Positions 51,886-64,000 of a stretch of DNA of 64,000 nucleotides are shown piece by piece. The stretch is taken from contig NC_090712.1 of assembly GCF_040954835.1 (NCBI RefSeq), positions 2,861,284 to 2,925,283 of the forward strand, written 5' to 3'. This DNA comes from Lepisosteus oculatus (lineage: Eukaryota > Chordata > Actinopteri > Semionotiformes > Lepisosteidae). Position 1 is the first letter of the stretch. Every line of letters starts with the position of its first letter. Under the pieces are notes generated by a model, which saw only the letters and a program-made list of their open reading frames with translations, made no database searches and was not told where the DNA came from. Both the position numbers and the translations under genes were made by a program.

Positions 51886-54207
51886 GATTATAAATGTGAA
51901 AAAAGATATAGATAATAGATTAATATTGTAACAGAGCTGATCATTAAAGAGATAAAATGCAGGCACCTGGCAGTGATGTACTTACAATGGAAGTCTATAG
52001 AAGGAGTAATAGGACATCATTACATTATAGGTACTTTCTACTCCCACTGTATATGCAGATATACTGTAGTGTATTCAGTATAAATAGGATACAGAGTGTA
52101 TTGGGCATTGATTACAAGCAGTGCATCAGATTAGGGGAGCTGCAGTACACGGTGGCTTTGGTGTACTCCTTAGCAAGCGATGGCTGAAAAAGGGAATTGC
52201 AGTAGTGGCTAAGCAGGTGTAGAAATAGGTGAGTCTTTTTCATAGAGGGCAAAAATCTTGTACAGTATGTGTGCATTTAAAGGGGAGACTTTCAGCTACT
52301 TTTGTTGTTGGCAAATGTTTGAATTTTAATGTAGGCACAAAGCGTGGGGTTGTTTTGATAGATCAGCCATAAAACCCTTAAAACTCAAATTTTCTTTAAA
52401 TCATTGCCCTTGAAAACTGATCACAAAGGGTATGCAGTGATATCTCTATGATTACCTTCCCCAGAAAATGCAAATAGCACTGTAAGCTGTTTTTTGTCAT
52501 TGATGGGGAAAACAATGCCAAGCCTAGATGGATCAGAAGAAATTGTATGTGAGCACCCACTAGTGGTCAGGATGACAAAGAAAATCGAGAACACCGTACC
52601 AAAGTGATTCATAAAGAATTCGAATGTTCTATTTCAAAGAGTTGACATATTTTCTTTGAAGTTCAACAAAGCATGCAATAAAGGTCAAACATCTATGATG
52701 GTTTCCCAGGGGTACTTGTAGGAGCTGTAGTAGAATAACCTTTCCCACATTGTAATTCTGATAAGAAAATAATTGATAACATTAAAAGTGGCCCATGTGC
52801 TGCATTGCTCTTTTATCATGTTTTGTGTGACTGTGGTGTAGGTGTATACCTCTATTTTAAATCCTCATTCGTTCCTTTGACCTGTCTGGCTCAGTTGTTT
52901 CATAAATTGTGTCCAGGGACTTGAGGCTGGTTGTGATTGGAGGTTTCAAGCTGAAAGTCAAAGCAGGATGAAAGGAGTGAAGTCATAGGACATGCATCTG
53001 TTTGTGCATAAGCATTTTAGCAGGTTTATAAACATTGCATGTTTTTAAAAAGGACAGAATTAGCTTTGAGAGTTGACGTGACTGATATTGTACCTCAGGT
53101 GCTTGTGTTGCCTGAATCTAAAATAGATGAGTCTACAGGAACTTGTTTGTTATTGTCAGCGCCGTGAGATCAAATTTTGCATCGATAGGTTATATTAAGT
53201 TACAGGCAGATAAAAATGGGCACAGTTTAACCCAATATGAGGGTTTTTGTCAACATGTTCTCTAATTGAGATCAATGCGTATCTCAGTCCTTGTCCTTAA
53301 GCTTTCTCATAGCACACAAAAATGCAGCCAGTGGCTTGTCATCTTGCAGTGAAGAGTTGTTGATGCTTTTCTAACAGTTTTCTTGTTCTAGATTGCATGA
53401 CCTACAATGTAAAGGCCAAACCTGTGAGAGCAGTTTGCTTAAATAGATTGTTGAGAAAGCTGGCCTGACCTTGATTTGCAGAAATTCCAATAATTAACTG
53501 TAGATAATGCTTGATTTATCTATTGTACATACATCCAGAGGGTATTCAGTGGAGGTGCTTTTTTCCTCAGTGAAGAATGAACTCTGCAGCCTGTAAGTGC
53601 CTGGTTCCTGTTCAAGCCCTGCAGCTTGACCACAGACTCCTATACCAGTGGTATAACGGAGGGACATTTAGCTATCAAAACATTGGTTAACATTGCGCGA
53701 CATTGTCTCCTCAACAGGGTTTTTTGCCAACGCCGGTGAAAATTGAGTAACTTGGGTCTAGTCACTGACTAGATCGGTCATGTCCTGAGCGGTGTTATAC
53801 CAAGCCAGGTAGAGTTGGGGCTGGGTGACGAGGTTGACTAGGGCTCGCTCAGCTCCCAGTAAAACAGACACACCTGGCAGGGATAGCAGTGAGGCATGCG
53901 CCTGTCCTCCAGTGGTTGCTGGACCTCCTGTACATGGCCACAGAGCTTGGAGCATGTCAGAAGAAGTGAACAGCATGATGGGTGGGGTGGCTGGAGGAGC
54001 CTCATTTTCACCTCGTCAGTGTAGGGGTCCTCGCTTGGGCTGAGCCGTAAGGACTCTTTGGGTGGTTTTATAATAAAAACAAATTGGGTGATTCGTAGAT
54101 TTAAATCAAAAGCACCCACCTGAGTATTAGATCGTGACCAGTGCATGTTGTGGGTGGCAATAAAAGTCATTAGCTGCTGCCCTGCCCTGTACCTGTAATT
54201 ACAAACT

Positions 54208-54232
54208 ACATGCATGCATGCATGCATGCATC
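54208..54232. repeat. (CATG)n / (TGCA)n microsatellite
   Basis: About six tandem units of 'catg'. Confidence 0.95.
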
Positions 54233-55439
54233 TGTTGTCGCAGTTTGCTGTCACAGAAATCTAATCAGAAATGCTTTACGCTCGTATTCATGTGCAACAC
54301 TTGGCGGAAGGAGAGTTTGGTGAGCTCCTTCTGAGCCCAGCCCTGGTTCAGCACTGCTGGGGTAAAGAATAGATCGCTAATTATCCCTAGTCCCCTTGGT
54401 GTAATGGCAGAAATGGATGACATCACAGTCTGTGAGCTAGCAGCTAGGACTGTAATACAGTACTCTACAGAAGAAAACCAGCAGTTTGACTTCCCCACCT
54501 CTCAGAAGACTCATTTCTTCTAAGTCGTTGCAGATTTATAGTGGTCACTTGGGTTGAACAGCAATTATAAACCTGAAGAGAAAATGTAACTGTAAGGTTA
54601 CTTTTTTCTCAAGCTCAAGCTTGTCTTGGTTGGCCAGCATTTTCTTGTTTAAAACCTTAACTCAGTATCACATTTTGAATATAAACAAATCCGTTTTTTT
54701 TAAAGTCAAGTTTATTGAGCTGCTGTGTAATACAGCTGGAAACATTCTTAAATGTAAATCTGTCTAAGTAGGCTTGGGTGCGTTTGTGTCCAAAAGTGTT
54801 GTCTAGGCGGTGTGTTCTGTTTTGGGCAGCTTGTGCCCACTATTCTGTTAAACACAGCCAATCTGCCTGATCAGGCTACATGATGGGAAAAGATAGGATG
54901 TTTTGAGCATCAGACACTGAAGTTGGCTTGTGTACTGCAGTTTTGTGTTTTGCTGCCCCAGGCTACTGATATATTGTACATTTAATGTACTGGAAAAGGC
55001 TTCTGTTTTGCCTTAATCTCTGCTAGTGCCCTTTACTTACAGGCAAACATCTGATTGCAATGTTGAGCTATCCAGATCAGAACATTAATGGAGTTCCCTC
55101 TAGGAGAGAGGAAAACATTCCATTGACGTGCTCTGCTTTACGCTATCAGGTGATCTCCAGAGCACTGCGAAAGGACATTTTGTTATGACTGGCTTCTGTG
55201 TGGCATATAGCCCCCATCCCTGCTCCTGTCTTTCCTTATACACGCTTTCATCTGATCGCACACAATGTGAGTTGCTACACAGAAATCACAGAGAGCTGAG
55301 AGTCAAAAAAAAAACCTGCTGTCTTGATTTTAGGTGTCATTTATTTACACAAACACTTTAATGAGCGCGCTTTGTTTTTAAAAACAAACAGACACCAAAT
55401 CCTTACAGAACAACAACAACACCCCCAAACACTTGTCTC

Positions 55440-55760
55440 GTTAAACGTCTGCTCGTGTTTGTTTTGCGCCGAGCGGCAGGCGGCTGCACCGAGAGGCATT
55501 GTCTCAGTTCCAGCGTGTTCCAGTGTCGGCTCGATTCGTACAGCTGGGGGCAGCCAAGCGAAAGGAGGTCAAGTGCCTGCCCTCCGGGGGCAGCAGCATG
55601 ACTCACAGCCTGAGCGCGGGCTTTAACCCTGCCTCTGCCCGGCCCCAGCTCCCCCAGCTCCTCCAGCTCCGGCCCCTGTGATCTTCGGGCTCTTGTCGCG
55701 CTGGTCAGCTTGGGGCTGAGGCCGAGGACTGGGCTGCTCATCTCTCAGTGTGCTCTCCCC
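55440..55760. other. GC-rich, CpG-containing patch
   Basis: Locally high GC ('gcgccgagcggcaggcggct', 'tgccctccgggggcagcagc', repeated 'cagctcc'), 11 kb downstream of the gene start and inside intron 4. It could be an intronic regulatory element or alternative promoter. Also open on both strands, but no protein is recognised. Confidence 0.4.
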
Positions 55761-58295
55761 GACGCCACTGGGGAATAACCTGGCCCGTGTTTCTGAGACA
55801 GCACCGGAGACGACTCCAAGGGCATGCGAGTGGTGGATTTGGTTTCTTAGAACAAAATGTAACGGTGGGTTCAGCCATCTCATTTGCTGAAATTCTGTGC
55901 TGTTTTCGAAAAAAGCTTCTCTACACGCTTGTGGACACGTGGTTCTTCCACAGCAGAATGCCACTTCTCTGTTGCTAAACCACGTGCTAGATTGGTCATA
56001 GAGTCCTCAAAGATCCTTCTACAACAGGGCTGTGATTGCCATTAAACTTTGTTCACCTGGATGGGCTGTTAAGACATTTAATTGCACTATACGCCCCTTA
56101 CAGCACTGGCAAAATAATGGCTTCCACTTAAACACTGGAGCACTAAACATTATTTCCATCCTCTGAATTACTTCTGGCGAATGTGTATTGTTTTCACGCT
56201 TGATCAGTTTGAATACATTCCAAATCATGATTTGACTTGAGGCTGCAATCGGAGTTAGCATTTAGTAGGTATGGAGCTTCCCACTGAAAAAAGTTTCTGT
56301 TTCTATGTATCCACACATAGTCCTGCTGGAGACAATTAAGGAATGCAGAAACAGAAAAGCTGTAACTTTCCTGAACATGGAATGGACTGTTCAGGATGGA
56401 TGGAGTTAACAAATGGATCGGTTTGCATTTCACCCATTGGTTAATTTGACCATCAGCATGAAAGGAGAAAAATCCTGCGTTAGAAGTCCCTTTTCACTTA
56501 AAATACATCCCCAGTGTGGGATACTGAAGTGGATCTTCAGTACAGTGTGTTCCATGAGGTTTACAGTATATATTCATTTCAGTGTAATTTTAATCTAGGA
56601 TGCAGTCTTTAAGGATTCTCATGCAGCTGGCAACTGGGGTTTAGAGCAATATATATATTAATGAATATCCAGCCTGAAAAACTACTTTTATTAAAATTAA
56701 CTTTTCTGACATTCTTTAAGAATGTGCTCTCTGGATACAAGCTGGAATGAGCATCCTGCACTGTACCATAAATAGAATAAATATAAAAAACAATCAATTC
56801 AGCATCTAAATGCACAAATATTTTTTTATGTTACAGGAATTGTGGCATTCCAGGCCTTTCACATTGTTGAAAGCCAGGTTAAATTTTGAGAACTCATAGC
56901 CACTGTAATTTGGGCACGTGTTAAATCTTCCCTGCCTGTCTTATGTGCAGTGGTTAATTTGGTTTTAATAAGAGCCAGGATTCTAGGAAAGCTTGGCACA
57001 AAACTTTGGAGGCTTGATTGTGCTAGACATTTGGTTGTTTGCTCACTCTGTTAATTCCTGTTTTGACCATAATACAGTACATTTTCTCTTTTGATGAGAA
57101 CCATTTTATTTACGTTTCACAGTTATGTAAAAATCAGCGTTCATTGCCTTACCTGCCAGAAGCATCTGGCTGACCACCCATCCAGCTCTCAAGTCAAGGT
57201 CAAGCAGGGGTGTTCCCTTCTTAAACCTTTCTTAAAGACATCATTTCCGTTTAAAAGCAGTAAGACGGGCAGAAGGCTCTCGACACTGGGACTGGCGCTG
57301 GCAGTGGCGTCACAGGCCCGTTCTCCATCCCAGGACTGAGGTGCCTCATGGTCCCTTGTCGGACCCTGGCTCAACTGCACTGTGGTTTTCACAGCTGGGG
57401 TTCTGCCTCCGTCTGGATGTCGGTCCCTGGCAGTCTTGGCTCAGGGGTGCGTCTGTGTAGGCGGACAGGGGAGGTTGTTTTCAGTAATGAGCACATGAGG
57501 AGAGTGAAGCTGAGGGGCACTGGGATTTAACCAGCTGGAAAAGTGACCCCATCGCAGACTGAAACATCAATATGACTCTTGATTTAAGGTTCCTCTGGGA
57601 GGCGCCTTCTCTATTAATTGCTTTTGAGCTACTTAAAGTCTAAGGCTCACTCTTCCATCTGCAGAGTTAAATTACTTAACTGCTGATTTTTATTATTTCC
57701 CAAACGAGACTATTTGCCAGGCAGGCTTCCTTTTTTTTATTTTTGTGGATTTGAAGAGTCCTTCATTTTTGGGAGGGGGGTGGTAGTGAGTCTTTTGCCA
57801 GAAGCGCACAGCTTAGGACACAGTAGCTGTCAGTGGTATTTATTACTTTTGGGTATTTGTTATTTTTCTGGAAGGGGCATATGCCCACTTTCACTGATTT
57901 GTACAGCAGTGGTGTTGGACCACTGGGACCCTGACGTTTTAGTAACGTCAATGTGGAGAAAGTAGCCATAATCTTGCCTGAAAGGGGTCGGCCTTCGACT
58001 TGACATTATTAATGAAGGAAAACGCTAATCTGATTGGAACCAGCAGGTTGTGGGTATCTCTGTAATGTTCTGCCATCTGGATTGACAGTGAAATCAGCGT
58101 TTTCACTTAGCATGGTAAAAGTGGACGTTTTCTGCCACTTGCTGCTCTAAGCGCTTACTGCTCTGAAACGTCCCTTAATGGTCGTTTTTTGTAGTTGCGC
58201 TCAATTTAAATTAGCAAGTTGGTCATTGAAAACCATACAGCTTTCTTATTGTTGTAAAGTCATAATTGTCAATAATGAGAATAGTTGAAAAGCTC

Positions 58296-58405
58296 TTTAA
58301 TACATAATATATCTTAATATAGTAAGTATATTAAGTATATATGCTAAGTATATTAATATATATCAAGTATATAAGTATATATAGTAATATATTTAATATG
58401 TATCA
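58296..58405. repeat. AT-rich repeat built on 'aagtatat'
   Basis: Irregular tandem of 'taagtatatta', 'tcaagtatataagtatat' and similar words; low-complexity TA-rich tract. Confidence 0.85.
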
Positions 58406-61400
58406 GCATGTGAGACCTGAATAAGGTGATGAGCATTTTTAATGCCAAGCACTTGAGGGAAACTATTAGAATATACAGTATGGTAAAAAGGGTCATTCTG
58501 TGACAGCCCAGGTCTCTTAAGAAACAGTCAACATACCAACATCCTACACCTGAATGAAACTGTCATGCATACTTTTTATGTAGACTATCAGATTTGATTG
58601 CATTAATTCCAGATTTGATTGTGATATTTAACTCGCTTCATCCCAGCATTTTATTCTCAATGTTTTGTCAGGTATTAGTTGCTTAATTGCATAGTTACAG
58701 TCAAAAGTAGAGGTTTGTGACTTTCCAAATCTCTGAATTCCTTACCTCGAATCTCCTGCCTTGTTTCCTGGTGGAGGATAAAGTTGTTTAGGAAGTAAGA
58801 CTATGACCTGTAGTGGGCCTGCGATATTTTTGCGTATGAAATTTACCCACGCTATTGAGCTTTGTTAAAATCTCAGGTAGGGTCATGTTCAGTGTATCGT
58901 CCTTTTTTTGTCAAATGAGACAAATATGAATGAAGGGCGCAGTCAAAAAACTGACGACTAGCTTTGAAATTGAGAATGATTTAAGGAAAACAGATTTCAA
59001 CATGATAAACTACAAAATCCGAAGATACTAGAGGCTACTTCTTCTGTTTGTATTTTAGATATGGGTCAATAGCAGCAGGTGCAGATCTTGTTGATTCAGG
59101 AAACAAACATACAGTATTACCTATATTTCAATAACGAGGCTTCCTTCTAACTCCTCTACCACATTATGTCATGTATTACCCTTAGATGCTCTCAGAGAGT
59201 CACCAGGTAAGAGCAAACAGATGGGACCAGTGGCTCTTGCTGAAAAGTCCCCATTTCGACATACTATCCTCTACAGAAGAGGAAGATTTTCAGGCCTCGT
59301 TCTAAAAGCGGGCAGGGACAGTCGGAGACCGTCTCTGCTGGAATATGAATCAGACTTCACGCCATAGCTGTGGGGACAAACTGCTAAACGCCGTGAAAAA
59401 TTGCAGCAGGAGCTCGCAACCTCAGAGGCCGAAGTGACAGAAGCTGGTGCCGTGTTGTGACAGCCTGATCTGTCTGCCTGTCTGCAGAGGGGCTAATGTG
59501 GGAAGATCTCTCTGCAGCTACTGCAGACCCAGGCAGCTCACTTTACCAAACCTGAGCCCCAAGCCACTAATGTCAGCATGAGCCCTGGCCCTATTGACGC
59601 GGCGTTTCCTTTTAAAGTCTTATATTTCCCCCGCAAAGACCCTGCCAGGTGGTTTTCTGTAGTCGGGTCAATAAAGCTTTTAGTTTACATATTGAAGATT
59701 TCTGTTGGGTTTTTTTTAATCCGCCGCATTCGAGGACACCTGAGCCAGGGTAGTCGATATGTGTTTCATGAAGCAATGACAGCAGAATGCTGCAGTTTGC
59801 AAATCTGTTCCCTGAAATACGCAAACCGGCTTGAGGTTCTTGATCAGAAATCGAATTTTTCTTCACCGTTGCAATGGGTGCTGGGATGCCGTGGGTTTGG
59901 AGGAGGGAATGGGATATCTTGTGGATTTAATAGGGGGAGGACAGGCTCCCCTATCTTTGCTTATCCTCTGGTAACCAGCCTGCAGTTAATGCAAGTAATG
60001 GATACTTTCCCCAGGGCCGGAAATAAAATGGCAGGAATAAATTAAGAGAGTTGGAGTGGCTCAGTGTTTGTCTTGTATTCTGCAGACACCATTAAAAATT
60101 CAATTCGAAAGCTGGTTTCATTTACCTTGATTGTGCTTGTTTCTTTTATCTTGATTGATTTGTTCTGTAAACATACACAAGTGACCTTAATCTGCCTATA
60201 ATATGCTACAAGGTTTTCAGTTTCTGGGGCTGGAGGGGTGGGTCTTCTGACTTTTTAAAGGAGATGTACTGTTGCCCTTTGTCTTCTGCTGACAGCAGTT
60301 GCAATGAGTCACTTTGCTGCGCTGCTGTATTGGATCTCCAAATTAGGCAGGAAATGTATCCTTCCTGGAGTCTGTTCTTTAATAAGAGTTTATTTTATAA
60401 CCTTCTTAGCCTTGTCTGTTTAACTGTACAGAATGTGTAATGTGATATATCTGTGATTACAGATGTCGCTTCGCTGATTTGTAAAGGACAAAACAGTCTC
60501 TTTTTGCTTACATGTTTGAGACTGGAAAATTGCATTATACTTTTATTAACAGAAGCGAATCAGTTAGAGGACTAAAATGTTCACATTAAATTCACTTTGT
60601 AAGTGCAATATTATATTTAGCATTTAGATTTGTGATTTCATAAGTATTTACCCCTCTTTGCCAAAAATAAACAAAGATCCAAGCTAAAAAATGCAGTTTA
60701 AAAGTTAAATGCCTTGTGTTAGCTTATAGTCGTATTTTTTGTTCTTCCTTGAAAGCAAAAAAACTGAAGACAGTTAAGGCGTTTTTGCTAACAAGATGTG
60801 GAATCTGAAATATCGGGGAAAAAATATATCTAGATCTGTAGAAAACGGAGAGCAATAGTTTAGCACACATAAGGCTAATAAAAATGATTAATTGTAAGTT
60901 GTTTTTAGAATTGGCCATGTGCAGCATTGGACTTTAAGCAAAATAAAGCATTTAAATGAAATAAGCTCCTTAGGTTTGAGAAGAAGAGTTCAAGATTTTT
61001 TTCTGGCATGTGCAAGGGGAAAAATTATTAGAAAATAATGACATTTGTGATGGCAATAAATTGTATTTGTAGAACTAGATCATTGTTTTTTGTCTGAATT
61101 GGTTTAGAAAAGCCTTTTAAAGGTACGATATACTGTGACCCATCTCATGAAGTTTACACCCTTTTAGTGAGCAGGAGAATATGCTTCAAGCAGTAACCCT
61201 TTATTTATCCTAATCAACTGGATTGATTAAACTTGTCATAGCGGTGTGTGACAAAAAATCACTCTTGAATAATCCGTTTGTAATTCTTTTAATTCCTACA
61301 AATTGCATTTAGAGGCAAAACTGTATGAAAGACTATCAACATGTATTAGGTAGGTATCAAAGTAAGGGATCTTTCAGTGTTTCCTTCTGGTTTACTTTTA

Positions 61401-62607
61401 ATGTATATGTCAATGTGACTCAGATCGCTAGGGTCTCAGCATATTACAACAGCTCATCACTTAGTTACTGTGCAGAGCTCCTGCCTTGACTTTGATAAAA
61501 GCATCTGTACAGGAGGGCAGGATGAGACAATGGCAGCTCAAGTCCTGGTTTAGTTTACTTGTAGACCACGTCTGGTGGACTGGCCACAGGACTCCACAGG
61601 CGTACCTGAAAAAGGTGGCTTTGCTTTTGATTGCTTAGGCTCTGACATCAGGCCCTGTGTTTGCTCTTTTAAACACTCACTCCTGGTGAGGGTCGGGGTG
61701 GTAAGAGGCTGAGCAGGGCAGACCAGACTCTCTTTCCCCAGCAACAGTCTCCAGCTCCTCCTGGGGTCTCCCAGGGGCTTCCGGGCCATCTGAGAGAGAC
61801 AGTCCCTCCAGCATGTCCTGTGTCTGCCTCAGGCTCTCTTCGTAGTGGGCAGTGCCTCGTCATGGAGAATGTGCTTGTTTCTTGCAGGACTTTAGTGCTG
61901 AGTCAGATTAAATGCCATTGGGTGTTTTCATTTCTTAAACAAATAGGAAAATCATTACATGTTTAGTTTTCATTCAAAAGCAACCAGATGTTTTGAGTTC
62001 CTCGTATATGAGGATGTATGTTATTGGCATTTTACACAGACTAATGCTTTGCAAAAAGGCATCTGTATCTGGTTGAGACCGTAAAGAGGAAAGAATCTTA
62101 TTGTGTTTTGCTATGGCTGCACCATTGGATTCCTCCTGGCAGGGTAGGAGGATTGGTTGGTCAATAGTCTCAGTAGTCGACTCTCAGACGAGACCACTTA
62201 GCGCTGAGTTGAAGGTCAGTGCCAGTGATACCAGGAGGTATTCCAAGGTCTGCCTCACTACATATCCAAGTTACAGGACATTTTTGGGCACCTTTTCTTG
62301 CTAGTAAGGAGTAGCAGTCAACAGCAGTAATTAGCCCAGAGCTTCCCTTAATATGAACAAAACCAGGAGAATGCAATCTCTTGGTCACAGAAGTGGATCA
62401 CCTGGCTCTGATGTGACACAGCAGCATGTCGTAATCACTTTGAGCAAGTTACAGGTGAATGTGAAGGTTATCGCATATGGCGTTCAAAGCTGAAGAAGTC
62501 ATACATAATATTCTGCTTTGGATGTTTAAATTATACATGTTCCTACAGTTCATAAAACCTGTACTTACATGTTGTCACAGGCTTTTTATTTCTCATGATA
62601 ATGTGTA

Positions 62608-62760
62608 AGGCAGGATTTCTCAGCCCCAGTCCTGGGGAGCACTGTGCTTGCTGGTTTTTGTGCAAACTGAGCTTCCAGTCTTGAGTGCTAATTGACTATT
62701 TTAATTGATTTAAATTTGGTTTAGACCTCTGGTTAACTTGTTAAACACTCACTCCTGTGA
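62608..62760 (+). repeat. Dispersed repeat fragment
   Basis: 'ggatttctcagccccagtcc' and 'tgcttgctggtttttgtgca' resemble the fragment at 32,335-32,460; a decayed DNA-transposon-like or other interspersed repeat. Confidence 0.45.
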
Positions 62761-63654
62761 TTTCCAGAATGCCATACCTCACAGCTTTAACATACTGAAT
62801 TTTGAGTCTGAATCTTCTCAACCTGCTTGCTGTTATTTCTCTTAAAAAGATGTGATCGATGCATGATCAGAGGTACTGAGTGGGGAATGACCCTGTATCA
62901 GCCACACCCATTATGAGTTAATACTACTCCAGAATCCTATTTAGAGATTTAAGATTTGAAACCTATATAAAACTGAATTTAGTTAGCCTGTGATTAAAGG
63001 GGAACTGCAGTGCTATTTTTATATTTCGGGATTAGAAAGAATCAGCATTGATGAGTGCATTTCAAACCACAATAAAAGTAAAATGTACACAGTAAAACCT
63101 CCAATTTACATCACAAAATAGACACAATTTCCTGGTATGCATAGCGCCATTAAATCTGTACTTATATCTGTGATTCAGAACGAGGCAACAAAACTTCTAG
63201 CGACATGGCATGATGCGGCCTTATTACATTGTAAACAAACAGGCTTGTGAATACATCTCTTTTAATCCAATAGAAAAATTGCTCACAATTCTGTGGGGTT
63301 TTTTTTTCTGAACAAATGCTATTTACTTGTTAACTCTGCATGCAGATCACGTTGGAACATTTCTGCGGTGAAATGTCTGCTGCACAACCTGTACTTATTT
63401 GCTCGTACATCACAATTAGTCATTACAGAGACTAGTGAGCAGGAAGGGCTGCTTCTCGTCGCAATTGGTGAGAACTCAAGTGTGAGTTTGCAACAACATG
63501 GAGACTTTTGTTTCACACAGTTCATGATTTTGTGCTTATTTAGAAATTTTTAAAAGAGTTTCTATAACATCAATTAATACATTTTGTAACAGAGATTTAA
63601 TAACTAGTCTGAGAAACTGGGACTGCGAATTCGCCTTTAAGAACGGCCCATGTG

Positions 63655-64000
63655 GTAGTTAGATGCTGATTGATCCCAGGGTCTTATTACTTGAAAGAAA
63701 TCAAGTGTCAGCTTTTACCAATGTGGCGAGGTTGCTTGTTCCACACTCCCACAACCCTTTGGGTAAAGAAGTGCCTCCACTTCTTGGCCTTAAATGAATT
63801 TCCTTGTAGATTCCACTTGTATCCTTTGGTTTTTGTTTCACTTCATTTCGAAGAAACCTGCTGGGTTGACTTGATCAGTGCCTTCGAGGATTTTGAATAC
63901 TCTTCATCAGGTCTGCTTGTAGTCTTCTAATAAGAACATTCATAATCCTCAAAGGCACTGAAAATGTGCAGGATTTTTCTAAGGACCGTCAGAGTATCTG
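63655..64000 (-). repeat. CR1-like LINE 3' part, running off the right edge
   Basis: 'ttccacactcccacaaccct', 'taaagaagtgcctccacttc', 'ccttcgaggattttgaatac' and 'ttcatcaggtctgcttgtag' are the reversed, highly stereotyped C-terminal reverse-transcriptase region of vertebrate CR1-type LINEs. Confidence 0.75.

Larger units (their letters stand above)
51227..64000 (+). other. SLC30A6 intron 4 (no further exon found)
   Basis: I searched this stretch by eye for the next ZnT6 segment (family pattern A-L-T-A-Y-T-Y-L-T-I-F-D) and did not find it. It holds a tRNA-like SINE (51,530-51,880), short tetranucleotide and AT-rich repeats, a GC-rich patch (55,440-55,760) and CR1-like sequence at the right edge. 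Open frames up to 155 codons (59,578-60,045) are unassigned. Confidence 0.5.

Noticed and set aside
51486..51966. Overlapping 76-120-codon frames on both strands
   Set aside because: Explained by the GC-rich tRNA-like SINE at 51,530-51,885.
53758..54254. Two overlapping minus-strand frames (72 and 138 codons)
   Set aside because: Cys/Pro-rich and suggestive of an old exon, but no family recognised and neither has a convincing splice framework.
59578..60045. 155-codon plus-strand open frame
   Set aside because: The longest unassigned frame on the right side, but composition is unremarkable and I recognise no family; it does not contain the next ZnT6 exon.

Overview
The window is vertebrate nuclear DNA, almost certainly from a ray-finned fish. 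Coding sequence lies in short exons with canonical GT/AG splice sites, introns reach 13 kb, and the repeats are fish-typical: 5S-rRNA-headed and tRNA-headed SINEs, L2, L1/Tx1-like and CR1-like LINE remnants, and short LINE tails around the phrase 'ctttattgatccc'. I cannot settle the species. The repeat mix would suit a gar, bowfin or early-branching teleost, but that is a guess. I see no bacterial-type operons, CRISPR arrays, tRNA or rRNA genes, or intact transposons.

Layout. (1) 1-28,260: the 5' two thirds of ACOXL (acyl-CoA oxidase-like) on the minus strand. Eleven exons between 27,716 and 1,902 join in frame into about 349 residues; the C-terminal part lies beyond the left edge. A moderately GC-rich promoter-like segment sits at 27,717-28,260. 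(2) 29,492-35,110: a complete seven-exon SULT6B1-type cytosolic sulfotransferase on the minus strand (305 residues). (3) 35,521-39,100: a second, broken sulfotransferase copy, also minus, that keeps only promoter/5' flank, exon 6 and exon 7 and is split by a dead L1-like LINE. (4) 39,110-44,073: repeat-rich intergenic DNA, including a stray copy of the first SLC30A6 exon embedded in a SINE. (5) 44,322-51,226: the first four exons of SLC30A6 (zinc transporter ZnT6) on the plus strand, with an N-terminal extension relative to the mammalian protein as I remember it. From 51,227 to the right edge I find no further exon, so this is read as one long intron.

The three genes are unrelated in pathway: an acyl-CoA oxidase relative, a sulfo-group transferase and a secretory-pathway zinc transporter subunit. 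The most interesting signals are in the non-genic DNA. Four copies of a roughly 180-260 bp snapback element have an almost perfect internal hairpin, one asymmetric unpaired end and target-site duplications of 10-14 bp; the two hairpin arms co-vary within each copy. One copy sits about 100 bp upstream of the SLC30A6 start codon. Other items are probable gene conversion between the two sulfotransferase copies, the captured SLC30A6 exon inside a SINE, an ACOXL exon bracketed by two same-orientation SINEs, and several minisatellites.

All calls are from reading the sequence by eye; exon boundaries were checked by reading phase and splice dinucleotides, not by alignment software.
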